Positions 1 through 6,425 are shown, numbered from the stretch's first letter. The stretch: 10,691 nucleotides of DNA from Candidatus Methanophagales archaeon (GCA_030621535.1 JAUXHM010000023.1:1-10691); one strand, 5' to 3'. Notes: generated by a model not told the origin, from the letters alone. Program-made: numbers and translations.

Positions 1-171
1 GGTATAATTCTCGCGGATGAAGTTGGCACGCCGGACGGGTGCAGGTTCTGGGATAAGGAAGCATACGAAAGCTCAGGTGAGATAATAAGTTTTGATAAAG
101 ACGTGTTCAGAGAAGGAAAAGGGGACCTTTCGAAGGTTTATCTTGATGTGTGTAAGCGGATTATGGAGTGA
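1..171 (+). CDS. purC: SAICAR synthetase (PurC), C-terminal fragment
   Basis: This is the last 56 codons of a gene that begins before the window and ends at TGA 169-171. The translation opens with [20 protein letters not shown] and later has [16 protein letters not shown]. This matches the C-terminal segment of phosphoribosylaminoimidazole-succinocarboxamide synthetase, whose usual form is ILADE...PD.CR.WD, a short variable stretch, then DKD.FR...GD....Y. The enzyme joins aspartate to CAIR in de novo purine synthesis in the cytoplasm. The family's C-terminal residues are complete and the frame shows no damage. A T-rich stretch directly after the stop (172-179) may end transcription. The next gene is on the opposite strand and converges on it. 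The catalytic N-terminal part is outside the window, so integrity of the whole gene cannot be judged. Confidence 0.88.
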   Translation, partial: GIILADEVGTPDGCRFWDKEAYESSGEIISFDKDVFREGKGDLSKVYLDVCKRIME

Positions 172-180
172 TTATTTTTA
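172..180 (+). terminator. T-rich stretch after purC
   Basis: The bases directly after the purC stop are nearly all T (TTATTTTTA). Archaeal transcription often ends at such T-runs without a hairpin. This is a weak prediction from composition and position only. Confidence 0.35.
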
Positions 181-213
181 TAACCACAAGATTACACAGA
201 TTCTCACGAGAAA
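177..213 (+). repeat. Interspersed repeat family A, copy 1
   Basis: The segment contains ACCACAAGATTACAC followed by AGATTCTCACGAGAAA. It matches the segment at 9635-9671 at about 35 of 37 positions, and related copies lie on the minus strand at 2881-2918 and 4639-4670. All copies sit between genes. No coding potential is seen. Confidence 0.8.
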
Positions 214-220
214 TTGTGAA

Positions 221-248
221 GATACAAGTCAAGCCTGTATCTTGTATC
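221..248. repeat. Inverted repeat between convergent genes
   Basis: GATACAAG (221-228) and CTTGTATC (241-248) are perfect inverted repeats with a 12-base loop. They lie 6 bases past the stop of the minus-strand PepSY-like gene. The hairpin could form in its 3' untranslated region, but no T-run follows it, so a terminator role is only possible. Confidence 0.5.
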
Positions 249-253
249 CTGCA

Positions 254-1405
254 TCACTTTTTCACTCTTTCGTACAGGCTCATGTATCCTTTTTTCTGTA
301 GTAAAACCATGCTCTTATGAAGCTCCACGATAACGTTTCTGCTGGTTGCGTTGTCCTGTAAATAGCACACCACGTCATCGCTTTCGAGTGCGTTCAGGAT
401 GATGTCACGGTCTATCCACAGAGCAAGGTCAGCATTCTCGATTGTCCCCTCTTTTACAACCGTTCTTCCGAATGTTTTAACAACTGAAAACGTCTCATCA
501 ATGCTGTTCATGACGTTCACCTGTATCATAGCGCCATCTTCTACGTCTTCAAATCCCAGTTTTTCAATGAGGGACGTAATCTGACCAGTCTGTATGGGTG
601 GAGGTGGTGCAGTAGTTGGTCGAATATACCTGTGCTCGCCTATCACCTCTCCAGTAGTGCAGTGGACGTCAAACCCGTAAACCGTCTGATTATCGTAGTC
701 CTGCTCGGTTGGACTATGCTGCCATACGACTCGCCAGCAGATTTTTCCGCCGACCAGAACGGGAGCAGCGGACAGAGGGTCTTTCAGTCCATTCTTTCTC
801 CCAATATCTATCGCCTGCTCCTCGCTCACGGTAATCTCCTGCGGCGAAGTGACCACATGCTGTCCAGTCACACTTCTGTCGTTTCCAAGTCTGACCCACA
901 TAGACAGCTCAATGTCACCTGGGTTGTGTGAGTATCCGTAGATGTAAGAGTAGTAGGCTGTGTTCGACTCGAATGACTTCCTTTTGAAATGTGCATCGAA
1001 ATAATCTCTTCCCACCATGCCCATGATATATTCGTCCGAGATGCTGAAACCCTCTTCCGGAAGTATCTTTTTCACTACGAAAACGGTGAGGTCAGGGTTA
1101 CCCGTCACGTTATACACGAGCTGCCATTGAAATTGTGTGTGAGATGGGTCTATCAGCTTGAAATATCGGTCAAAGTTTCGTTTCGGAACGCCCGTGGCAT
1201 TAATAATCCGTCCCTGTGCCACAGATATTGCGTCCTCCCTGGTAGCAGGGATGTCATCTAAAATCACGGTCATGACACTTTTATCCAGAACGAGGATGTC
1301 GCTCTCGGTTGGAATACTAAAATACCAAATACATATGGAAGCAACCACCAGTGCGCCCGCCAGAAGGGCGACTTTTACAAACATTCTACGAGAACTTATG
1401 CCCAT
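254..1405 (-). CDS. Membrane-anchored protein with PepSY-like segments
   Basis: This encodes about 383 residues. An N-terminal membrane segment (roughly residues 8-29, MFVKVALLAG...) follows a basic RR pair, so it is a signal anchor and the rest should face outside the cell. Several N-x-S/T sites (NAT, NVT, NQT, NAT) fit an exported archaeal glycoprotein. Two stretches resemble PepSY-type repeats: TREDAISVAQGRI near residue 55, and SEEQAIDIGRKNG near 195, which runs on to VYGFDVHCTTGEVIGE near 245. A proline-rich linker (TTAPPPP, about 265-271) precedes a 110-residue C-terminal domain that I do not recognise; a lipid-binding SCP2-like fold is only a loose thought. Start: ATG at 1405 is used. 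A GTG at 1414 shares one base with the TAG stop of cca (TAGTG) and would add three residues. Neither has a clear Shine-Dalgarno, so translational coupling to cca is likely. The function is unknown; PepSY domains often inhibit or bind peptidases. Confidence 0.8.
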   Translation of the reverse strand: MGISSRRMFVKVALLAGALVVASICIWYFSIPTESDILVLDKSVMTVILDDIPATREDAISVAQGRIINATGVPKRNFDRYFKLIDPSHTQFQWQLVYNVTGNPDLTVFVVKKILPEEGFSISDEYIMGMVGRDYFDAHFKRKSFESNTAYYSYIYGYSHNPGDIELSMWVRLGNDRSVTGQHVVTSPQEITVSEEQAIDIGRKNGLKDPLSAAPVLVGGKICWRVVWQHSPTEQDYDNQTVYGFDVHCTTGEVIGEHRYIRPTTAPPPPIQTGQITSLIEKLGFEDVEDGAMIQVNVMNSIDETFSVVKTFGRTVVKEGTIENADLALWIDRDIILNALESDDVVCYLQDNATSRNVIVELHKSMVLLQKKGYMSLYERVKK

Positions 1406-1413
1406 TTTTCCCA

Positions 1414-2859
1414 CTAAAACGAGTTAGCTAATCCAAAAAACTCCCTGAAGAAAGAACCAAGTCCTTCAAAAAACATTATCTCCTCGTTCTTTAAAACTTC
1501 ATAGTCCTTATCTATCGCCTCGGAAACCTGTTTCCCCAAACCGCACGACTTCATCTCGCTCTTCAGCAATTCCACGGCATCCGTATATTTCCTCTTTACT
1601 TCCACCACATACCTGCCGTTTTCAATACGAACTGCCCGTTGCAACAAAACGTCAGCGTTGTTTTTCTTTTCCGTAAAGGCTTTTCTTTTTCCAAAAGAAA
1701 GGGGTTTGTATTCGTTTTTAAACCGTTCAGAATGATGTTTCAACGTAACGGGAGGACCCTCATGCCTTTTCACCTCTGGCAGGCACCAAACAAGCAGCTC
1801 GAATACCAAAAACGCTTTGTCCCCTCCTACCGACACATCGCTTCGATATACCGTGAACCCATTCCGTTCTATCATACTTTTGACCGATGCTTCTGCTTTT
1901 CTTAACTGTGGGAATAATACATCCTCTACCACGTCAGGCGCTTCAAACAGCACCATTACGAGCTCTGTCCCTCGTTCCTTCACGAGTTTCACAAACTTGG
2001 CCTTGCTCATCTCTTTTTCCTTCGCAAGCAAGAAAAAACTCGCATCAGGACACGCTAAAAAATCCCGCGCCGCATCTATTAACCTGCAAAACGAATCCAG
2101 CGATACCGCTGCCGCTACATTCCTGTTCGGGTCCACCGGGTCTATCACAATAAGTGGGTCTTTATCCGCTCCTTTGTATTTTCCACGACCTTCGATGTCT
2201 ATTCTTTCGCCATATTTCCACTTCGATGCGTGTCTCAATAGCTTGACGAAAGAGGAATATCTCAGGATGAGCAATTCGCAAAGATAACCGGAGAAGCCCT
2301 TTCGCCTTTGCTCGGAGCCATAAATCCCACGGCACTTCAAGAATTGCTTTAATAGTGGCACTTCTTCTTCAAGTCCCGATATTCTCTTTACAATATATCC
2401 ATTATGAAAAGGCGTCCTGTCAACCGCGGATTTCAATAAAGATGCGTTTTTTACCGAAAAACATGGCACTAAATCCACTTCGTACTCAGTTCTTCCTTCG
2501 GCATCGTGAAAGTAAGCGTGAATATACGGATGAGAGGCGTATCTTTCCTCGTACCTATCAGAAATGCTTTTTGCGAGTGCAAGTCCCTTCTCCTTTAACT
2601 CTTCTTCCGACACACTTTCAGGAAACATGATGAAGACGTCTATGTCCGCCGCGCCACTTATCCACGTGTTTCTTGCGGTTGACCCTACGGAGATTGCATG
2701 GGCTTCTATACCCATCTCCGATGCTTTTTTGTTCAGTTTCGCGATTATAAGGTCTGTTACGGCTTTTACTTTCCTCCTCTCTTCCTCACCCGGTCTTATT
2801 CGCTCTATGACCTCTCTGCATATTCCTTTTATCGCCTCTTCCTCTTTCTCTTCCATCAT
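1414..2859 (-). CDS. cca: CCA-adding enzyme, archaeal class I
   Basis: This is the archaeal tRNA nucleotidyltransferase, which adds or repairs the 3' CCA of tRNAs using CTP and ATP without a template. The nucleotidyltransferase signature is clear: GSTARNTWISGAADIDVF near residues 60-77, with the metal-binding pair DID (about D73 and D75) and the third carboxylate in EVDLVPCF (about D130). A second family landmark, RKGFSGYLCELLILRYSSF, lies near 187-205, and the remainder covers the body and tail domains. About 481 residues is slightly longer than the usual 440-460. Three start codons follow each other, GTG 2862, ATG 2859 and ATG 2856, with no Shine-Dalgarno; a TATA-like TTTATAAT lies just upstream, so the message may be leaderless. 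Neither tRNA in the window encodes its CCA, so the host needs this enzyme. Its TAG stop abuts the next gene, which is probably co-transcribed. Confidence 0.96.
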   Translation of the reverse strand: MMEEKEEEAIKGICREVIERIRPGEEERRKVKAVTDLIIAKLNKKASEMGIEAHAISVGSTARNTWISGAADIDVFIMFPESVSEEELKEKGLALAKSISDRYEERYASHPYIHAYFHDAEGRTEYEVDLVPCFSVKNASLLKSAVDRTPFHNGYIVKRISGLEEEVPLLKQFLKCRGIYGSEQRRKGFSGYLCELLILRYSSFVKLLRHASKWKYGERIDIEGRGKYKGADKDPLIVIDPVDPNRNVAAAVSLDSFCRLIDAARDFLACPDASFFLLAKEKEMSKAKFVKLVKERGTELVMVLFEAPDVVEDVLFPQLRKAEASVKSMIERNGFTVYRSDVSVGGDKAFLVFELLVWCLPEVKRHEGPPVTLKHHSERFKNEYKPLSFGKRKAFTEKKNNADVLLQRAVRIENGRYVVEVKRKYTDAVELLKSEMKSCGLGKQVSEAIDKDYEVLKNEEIMFFEGLGSFFREFFGLANSF

Positions 2860-2873
2860 CACACATAAAAAAA

Positions 2874-2881
2874 ATTATAAA
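2874..2881 (-). promoter_or_regulatory. TATA-like box for cca
   Basis: Read on the minus strand this is TTTATAAT, with further A/T on both sides. Its centre is only about 16-22 bases from the three candidate start codons, slightly closer than ideal for a leaderless archaeal promoter. The upstream side overlaps a family A repeat. Confidence 0.4.
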
Positions 2882-2918
2882 TAATCTTGTGTAAATCTGT
2901 GTAATCTGGTGGTTAATA
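2881..2918 (-). repeat. Interspersed repeat family A, copy 2
   Basis: On the minus strand it reads TTAACCACCAGATTACACAG followed by ATTTACACAAGATTAT. It is a diverged relative of the copies at 177-213 and 9635-9671. It fills most of the spacer between the Lrp-type gene and cca and touches the presumed cca promoter. Confidence 0.7.
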
Positions 2919-2939
2919 ATTTTCGGAATGACTATAGCG

Positions 2940-3380
2940 TTATAACTCAACCTTAAGTTCTTCCTTCAGTGTCTTTAGCACGAGTTCCGCATCCACGCTC
3001 TCCACACCCTCAATTTCTTTTATCTTCTCGATCACCGCTCCACATTTGTCATGCCCCACGCATTTGGAGATAGCGAGCAGGTCAAAATCGCCCGTTACGT
3101 GGTGAATGCAGCAACTCTCATCCAGTTTTGCTATCCCCTTCCCCACCTCTTCCATACTATACCCTGGCTTGGTCTTTATCATTGTGATTAACGTTACCAG
3201 ACCCATCTCCGAGGTATTAAGAACCGCCGTATAACCGCAGATAATTCCTTTTTCCACCAGCCTTTTTACTCTCTCGCTTACAGTAGCAGTGCTTACGCTT
3301 ATTCGGTTTGCAATCTTCGTGAACGAACTGCGAGAATCCCGCTGCAGTTCCCCTAATATCTTCTTATCTAAATCATCCAT
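2940..3380 (-). CDS. Lrp/AsnC family transcription regulator
   Basis: The product has 146 residues, typical for the family. Residues 1-50 form the AsnC-type helix-turn-helix: LDKKILGELQRDSRSSFTKI, then SVSTATVSERVKRLVEKGII. Residues about 65-140 form the ligand-binding and oligomerisation (RAM) domain, with the characteristic VTGDFDLLAI near residue 95. Such proteins form dimers or octamers and control transcription in response to amino acids or related small molecules. The start at 3380 is supported by a purine-rich GAGGGAGAGGG (3389-3399) and a TATA box further upstream. The gene is divergent from rnp3 with only 101 bases between the starts. Since Lrp proteins commonly bind their own promoter, autoregulation with an effect on rnp3 is plausible. 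The effector cannot be predicted from sequence. Confidence 0.93.
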   Translation of the reverse strand: MDDLDKKILGELQRDSRSSFTKIANRISVSTATVSERVKRLVEKGIICGYTAVLNTSEMGLVTLITMIKTKPGYSMEEVGKGIAKLDESCCIHHVTGDFDLLAISKCVGHDKCGAVIEKIKEIEGVESVDAELVLKTLKEELKVEL

Positions 3381-3425
3381 CTTTTATGCCCTCTCCCTCC
3401 GCCATGCCCATCACGTATTGATAAT

Positions 3426-3433
3426 CTTTATAT
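3426..3433 (-). promoter_or_regulatory. TATA box for the Lrp-type gene
   Basis: On the minus strand this reads ATATAAAG. Its centre lies about 50 bases before the ATG, which predicts a leader of roughly 22 bases containing the Shine-Dalgarno-like GAGGGAGAGGG. It is about 17 bases from the opposing rnp3 TATA box. Confidence 0.55.
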
Positions 3434-3450
3434 TCGTTTTTATTGTCATA

Positions 3451-3458
3451 TTATTTAA
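3451..3458 (+). promoter_or_regulatory. TATA box for rnp3, predicted leaderless
   Basis: TTATTTAA is centred about 27 bases before the ATG at 3482. No Shine-Dalgarno precedes that ATG. This spacing puts the predicted transcription start at or next to the start codon, as in leaderless archaeal messages. Confidence 0.55.
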
Positions 3459-3481
3459 AACGGTAAACCTTCTTTTGATTA

Positions 3482-4177
3482 ATGCCCACGTTCAAGTTCT
3501 TTGACCTAAATGTGCACGCCTATCCTGAAACAGAAGTGCCCGTGGAAGAGCTAATTCGGGTTGCGAGAAGATACGGATATGCGGGCATAGCAATAACGAG
3601 CTACGATGAGGTAGTGAAAGGAAAAGAGGGAGTGCAATTACCTCCATCAGTCGCGAATTTCGCTTTCCGAGGTATAGAGATAAGAGCAAAATCGGTTTCC
3701 GAATTGAAAAGAAGAATAAGGCTTTACTACGGGAAAGTGCCTTTGATTGTGGTTCGTGGAGGCAGTAAGGAACTAAACGAAGCGGCATTGAAAAATCCTA
3801 TGGTTGATGTATTTGCACCGCCATACGGTGAGCATGAAAAAGTGGGATTAACACACGTACTGGTGAGATATGCCGCTGAGAATGACGTTGCAATAGAATT
3901 CAACCTCAATGCGATAATTCACAGCAGAAGAAGCGATAGAGCACGGATACTCGGGAAGATGCGTGAGATTTTGAAATTTGTGAGGAAGTACAAAGCAATG
4001 CCGGTAATAACCAGCAATGCGCGCTCTATATACGATTTAAGAGCGCCAAGAGAGATGGTTGCGCTTGCTTCTCTATTTGGAATGCAAAAAGAAGAAGCGG
4101 TGCACGCTTTAAGTGATATTCCAGAGGGCATATTGGAAAAGAAATGGAAAAAGAGGAGAGAAGTGGAGATAATATGA
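3482..4177 (+). CDS. rnp3: Ribonuclease P protein component 3 (Rpp30)
   Basis: The product has 231 residues, the usual length for archaeal Rpp30, a TIM-barrel protein of the PHP-like superfamily. RNase P removes the 5' leader of pre-tRNA; Rpp30 works as a pair with Pop5 to help the catalytic RNA. Family landmarks in order are FFDLNVHAYPE (residues 6-16), YGYAGIAITSY (31-41), the VRGGSKELNEAALKNPMVDV block (about 91-110), the AAENDVAIEFNLNAI block (about 130-145) and PVITSNARSIYDLRAPREM (about 173-191). No N-terminal signal or membrane segment is present. The stop TGA overlaps the start of rnp2 as ATGA, a standard sign of translational coupling. In many euryarchaea this pair starts the proteasome/exosome gene cluster; here the run stops after rnp2. 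Confidence 0.96.
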   Translation: MPTFKFFDLNVHAYPETEVPVEELIRVARRYGYAGIAITSYDEVVKGKEGVQLPPSVANFAFRGIEIRAKSVSELKRRIRLYYGKVPLIVVRGGSKELNEAALKNPMVDVFAPPYGEHEKVGLTHVLVRYAAENDVAIEFNLNAIIHSRRSDRARILGKMREILKFVRKYKAMPVITSNARSIYDLRAPREMVALASLFGMQKEEAVHALSDIPEGILEKKWKKRREVEII

Positions 4178-4638
4178 AAATGAAAAGGGCAAAGTGCAAA
4201 ACTCAAAATAAATTTTGCGTTTTACGTTTTGCTTTGTTGCTGCCGCCCACACTTCGAGAAAGGAGAAGGTATCTCGCGTTTGAGTTGATAAGCGAGCGAG
4301 AGATAGATAAACGAGAGTTGTTGAAAGAGATAAGGGACTCCATTTACTCGCTCTATGGCGATACGGGCGCAAGTGAAAGTAAGATGTGGCTGATAGAATA
4401 CAGTAAAAATGAAGACGCTGATGGTGGCACAGACAGGTGCAGGGGTGTAGGCATCCTGAGATGTGCCCATAATAAAGTCGAGGAGGTAAGAGCAGCATTA
4501 GCCTGTATTCATTCGGCGAGTGGAGTACGACTGGGCATACGAGTAATCGGCATCTCAGGAACGATAAAAGGAGCTTCTCGCCTGACGGCGACAGTGAAAA
4601 ACGAAAAATGGAAAGTGCAAAAGTCAAAAATGCTCTAA
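4174..4638 (+). CDS. rnp2: Ribonuclease P protein component 2 (Pop5/Rpp14)
   Basis: This is the partner of Rpp30 in RNase P. The core runs from about residue 22 to 136, with LLPPTLRERRRYLAFELISE (21-40), GVGILRCAHNKVEEVRAALA (91-110) and the signature VIGISGTIKGA (124-134). Start: ATG 4174 overlaps the rnp3 stop (ATGA) and has GGAG 7 bases upstream. The 154 residues exceed the usual 120 or so. The first 20 residues (MKMKRAKCKTQNKFCVLRFA) and the last 14 (VKNEKWKVQKSKML) do not belong to the family. They are encoded by TGCAAAA-type repeat sequence, which includes a 44-base palindrome at 4189-4232. TTG codons at 4234 or 4237 could start a protein of normal length, but nothing resembling a ribosome site precedes them. 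The domain call is firm; the true N-terminus is uncertain. Confidence 0.93.
   Translation: MKMKRAKCKTQNKFCVLRFALLLPPTLRERRRYLAFELISEREIDKRELLKEIRDSIYSLYGDTGASESKMWLIEYSKNEDADGGTDRCRGVGILRCAHNKVEEVRAALACIHSASGVRLGIRVIGISGTIKGASRLTATVKNEKWKVQKSKML
4189..4232. repeat. TGCAAAA-type palindrome inside rnp2
   Basis: The left arm 4189-4209 (GCAAAGTGCAAAACTCAAAAT) and the right arm 4212-4232 are inverted copies that match at 17 of 21 positions, with a 2-base gap between them. The sequence is read through in frame by rnp2 and encodes its Lys/Phe-rich N-terminal extension. Related sequence recurs at the other end of the gene and just beyond it (4598-4704). Confidence 0.75.
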
Positions 4639-4704
4639 GGTGTGAAAATTTGTGTAATCTTGTGGTTCATTTTGCATTTTTCAATTTGCACTCTGCATTT
4701 TGCA
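4598..4704. repeat. TGCAAAA-type inverted repeat with a family A copy in its centre
   Basis: The left arm (about 4598-4635, containing AAATGGAAAGTGCAAAAG) lies in the last codons of rnp2. The right arm (about 4668-4704, containing TTTGCACTCTGCATTTTGCA) lies next to the end of the protease gene. The arms are imperfect inverted copies. Between them sits a family A repeat (4639-4670), so two repeat types appear nested. Confidence 0.65.
4639..4670 (-). repeat. Interspersed repeat family A, copy 3
   Basis: On the minus strand it reads ATGAACCACAAGATTACACA followed by AATTTTCACACC. It shares the ACCACAAGATTACAC core exactly with the copies at 177-213 and 9635-9671. It lies between the stops of two convergent genes. 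Confidence 0.75.
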
Positions 4705-4710
4705 TTGTTT

Positions 4711-5943
4711 TCACACTCGCGCTTTCAACATCTCCATATAAATCGCTAAGTCTCTTCTCGTTATGACTCCTATGAAGTTCCCGTTCATCACATCTATCAC
4801 CGCCAGAATGTTTCTCCTGTTCTGCATCATCCTTTTTAGCGCTTCTATTGCCTCTTCTTCCTCCAGTATAACGTCGCTAACGCGATCAAGTGAGGGCATC
4901 ATATCAGAAACTTTTAAGATGTAGCGTTGCTCGTCAGACAACTTTTTAATATCCTCAAACGTTACAAACCCTTTTAATTCCCCGCTTTCATTCAACACTG
5001 CATATTCGGCTGTTTTGTCGTCAAGCATCTTGTTCGCCAGCTCTATGACGGGCATATCCTCCAGCACGCTCGTTCGCTCTGTTCTCATAACATTCTTTAC
5101 CTTTATTCCCTCTAAGGAAGCAAAAGTGATGGTTGCGGCTTCTTCTTCTGTTGCGAGAATGTACAGGAGAATACCAATTCCAACGATAAAAGGATTGCTT
5201 ACCCTCTCACCGGTTAAAATAAACATAAAAGGGTCAGCAACAATCCCGGACATTGCCAGTGCAACGGCAAATATTTTTCCTACCAACACCGCTCTTCTCG
5301 TTGCTTTTAGAAATGGCATTCTTTTCGCAAGTAAAGCTCTTAAAACGCGTCCACCATCCATTGGAAATGCAGGTAGCAGGTTAAAAAGGGCTAACACTAG
5401 GTTAAAAAAGCCGAGCATAAAAACCAGAATCTTAACCGGGTAAATAACAAAACTCAATGGTTTTATGCTCCAGAAAGTGAGAAGGAAGACGCCACTGAGA
5501 GCAAGGCTCATTAGAGGTCCCGCAATTGCTATTCTCCACTCCTTCTCCGGGCTCCTTGGGATATCTTCCATCATGGCTAAGCCACCGAAGAGGTGTAGTG
5601 TAATACTGTGTATTCTCGTTCCAAATTTCATTGCAACGTAGGAGTGGGACAATTCGTGAAGTAATAAAGAGAGGAAAAAAATAAAAGACGCGATAAGGGA
5701 CAAAGAATAGCGGAGGAAAGCGGTCATTTCGATTTCTCCTAAGCCCATCGGGAGTGGGATAGTTTTTGTAGGGTCTTTTGCAAACACCGATGTAATTAAA
5801 GGGAAAATAGGTGAATTGGGCTCTATACTTAATGTAATGCCATGCGCAAACATCGCTACGATTAGCGGTAAGATAAATAAAAAACTAAAATGCAGCCTTA
5901 TTGGTATGCCGATAAGCTTACCCACTTGTATAGATGTTCGCAT
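4711..5943 (-). CDS. Site-2 protease family (M50) zinc metalloprotease with two CBS domains
   Basis: The product has 410 residues. Residues about 15-265 form a multi-pass membrane core. HELSH (96-100) supplies two zinc ligands and the catalytic glutamate within a membrane helix, and FNLLPAFPMDGGR (187-199) supplies the third zinc ligand, Asp196. Both hallmark motifs are intact. Two CBS repeats follow, about 280-340 (VKNVM...GFVTFEDI) and 345-405 (VSDMM...GVITRRDL); they face the cytoplasm and usually bind adenine nucleotides such as AMP or ATP. Site-2 proteases cut within the membrane, often to release a regulator, and the CBS pair probably couples cutting to energy state. No candidate substrate, such as an anti-sigma-like or membrane-tethered factor, lies next to it. 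It stands alone, convergent with rnp2. The ATG at 5943 has no close Shine-Dalgarno; TATA-like TTAAATAG (near 5982) and GTTATATAC (near 5961) lie upstream. Confidence 0.94.
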   Translation of the reverse strand: MRTSIQVGKLIGIPIRLHFSFLFILPLIVAMFAHGITLSIEPNSPIFPLITSVFAKDPTKTIPLPMGLGEIEMTAFLRYSLSLIASFIFFLSLLLHELSHSYVAMKFGTRIHSITLHLFGGLAMMEDIPRSPEKEWRIAIAGPLMSLALSGVFLLTFWSIKPLSFVIYPVKILVFMLGFFNLVLALFNLLPAFPMDGGRVLRALLAKRMPFLKATRRAVLVGKIFAVALAMSGIVADPFMFILTGERVSNPFIVGIGILLYILATEEEAATITFASLEGIKVKNVMRTERTSVLEDMPVIELANKMLDDKTAEYAVLNESGELKGFVTFEDIKKLSDEQRYILKVSDMMPSLDRVSDVILEEEEAIEALKRMMQNRRNILAVIDVMNGNFIGVITRRDLAIYMEMLKARV

Positions 5944-5985
5944 CGTTTCTCGTTGTATATAACGTATAACTTCCTCCTATTTAAG

Positions 5986-6015
5986 ACACGGATTTACACG
6001 GATTTACACGGATTT
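5986..6015. repeat. Three perfect tandem copies of ACACGGATTT
   Basis: The decamer is repeated exactly three times without spacers, directly upstream of the protease gene's TATA-like region. Related inverted units (ATCTGCGTTAATCTGCGTC, 6045-6063) follow, so the whole spacer looks like a short interspersed element of the same general type as family A. Confidence 0.75.
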
Positions 6016-6028
6016 ATTTAAGTTTAAC

Positions 6029-6069
6029 ATTGTTGATTTTTATTATCTGCGTTAATCTGCGTCAACAAT
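6029..6069. repeat. Inverted repeat in the protease/PRC spacer
   Basis: ATTGTTGA (6029-6036) and TCAACAAT (6062-6069) are perfect inverted repeats around 25 bases that hold two ATCTGCGT units. This lies in the 197-base divergent spacer between the protease gene and the first PRC-barrel gene. It is either a hairpin of the interspersed element or a regulator site. Confidence 0.45.
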
Positions 6070-6105
6070 TTATTTTTTTGTTCACCCGATTCTGATTCGT
6101 TAACT

Positions 6106-6117
6106 ATTTATATATAT
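6106..6117 (+). promoter_or_regulatory. TATA box for the first PRC-barrel gene, predicted leaderless
   Basis: ATTTATATATAT is centred about 29 bases before the ATG at 6141, and no Shine-Dalgarno lies in between. The spacing fits a leaderless or nearly leaderless message. Confidence 0.6.
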
Positions 6118-6140
6118 TCCATCCACCCATAAATATAATT

Positions 6141-6425
6141 ATGGAAATAGAATTGTCTTCCTTATATGGGCAGGATATATACACGGATAGGGGTGTATAT
6201 GTCGGTAAGATAGAAGATGTGAGTGTAGACATAAAAGAGAAGAGAATATCAGGGCTTGCGGTGCGAAACATAAACCCCTATGCTTTCAAAGTGGGCAAGA
6301 AGAAGGGCGTGATTATCCCCTACCGCTGGGTAACGGCAATTGGTGACATCGTGCTGATAAAGCATGTGAGAAGAAGAGCAGCGGAAGAAGAGAAGGGAGG
6401 GGAAGAGGGGGAGCTAGAAAGGTAA
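6141..6425 (+). CDS. PRC-barrel domain protein (first copy)
   Basis: The product has 94 residues. The PRC-barrel fold fills residues 1-75: SLYGQDIYTDRGVYVGKIED, then ISGLAVRNI, GVIIPYRWVTAIGDIVLI. The tail (76-94) is highly charged (RRRAAEEEKGGEEGELER). PRC-barrels are small beta-barrels found in the photosynthetic reaction centre H subunit and in the ribosome maturation factor RimM, where they bind proteins or RNA. Stand-alone archaeal versions are common and their role is not known; RNA or protein binding during RNA processing is often proposed. A second PRC-barrel gene lies about 440 bases downstream on the same strand, with a tRNA gene between them. The start is fixed by the TATA spacing. 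There are no membrane segments. Confidence 0.9.
   Translation: MEIELSSLYGQDIYTDRGVYVGKIEDVSVDIKEKRISGLAVRNINPYAFKVGKKKGVIIPYRWVTAIGDIVLIKHVRRRAAEEEKGGEEGELER

Noticed and set aside
632..931. 99-codon open frame on the plus strand
   Set aside because: It is antisense to the PepSY-like gene, has no ribosome site and no recognisable pattern.
1817..2287. 156-codon open frame on the plus strand
   Set aside because: It lies antisense to cca, whose protein has clear catalytic motifs; the composition is Ser/Thr-rich as expected for a shadow frame.
4109..4627. 172-codon open frame on the minus strand
   Set aside because: It is antisense to rnp2, rich in Leu, Ser, His and Cys with no motif; rnp2 has the conserved Pop5 pattern and an ATGA overlap.
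5986..6015. Possible CRISPR array
   Set aside because: The three decamers are directly adjacent without spacers and far too short for CRISPR repeats.
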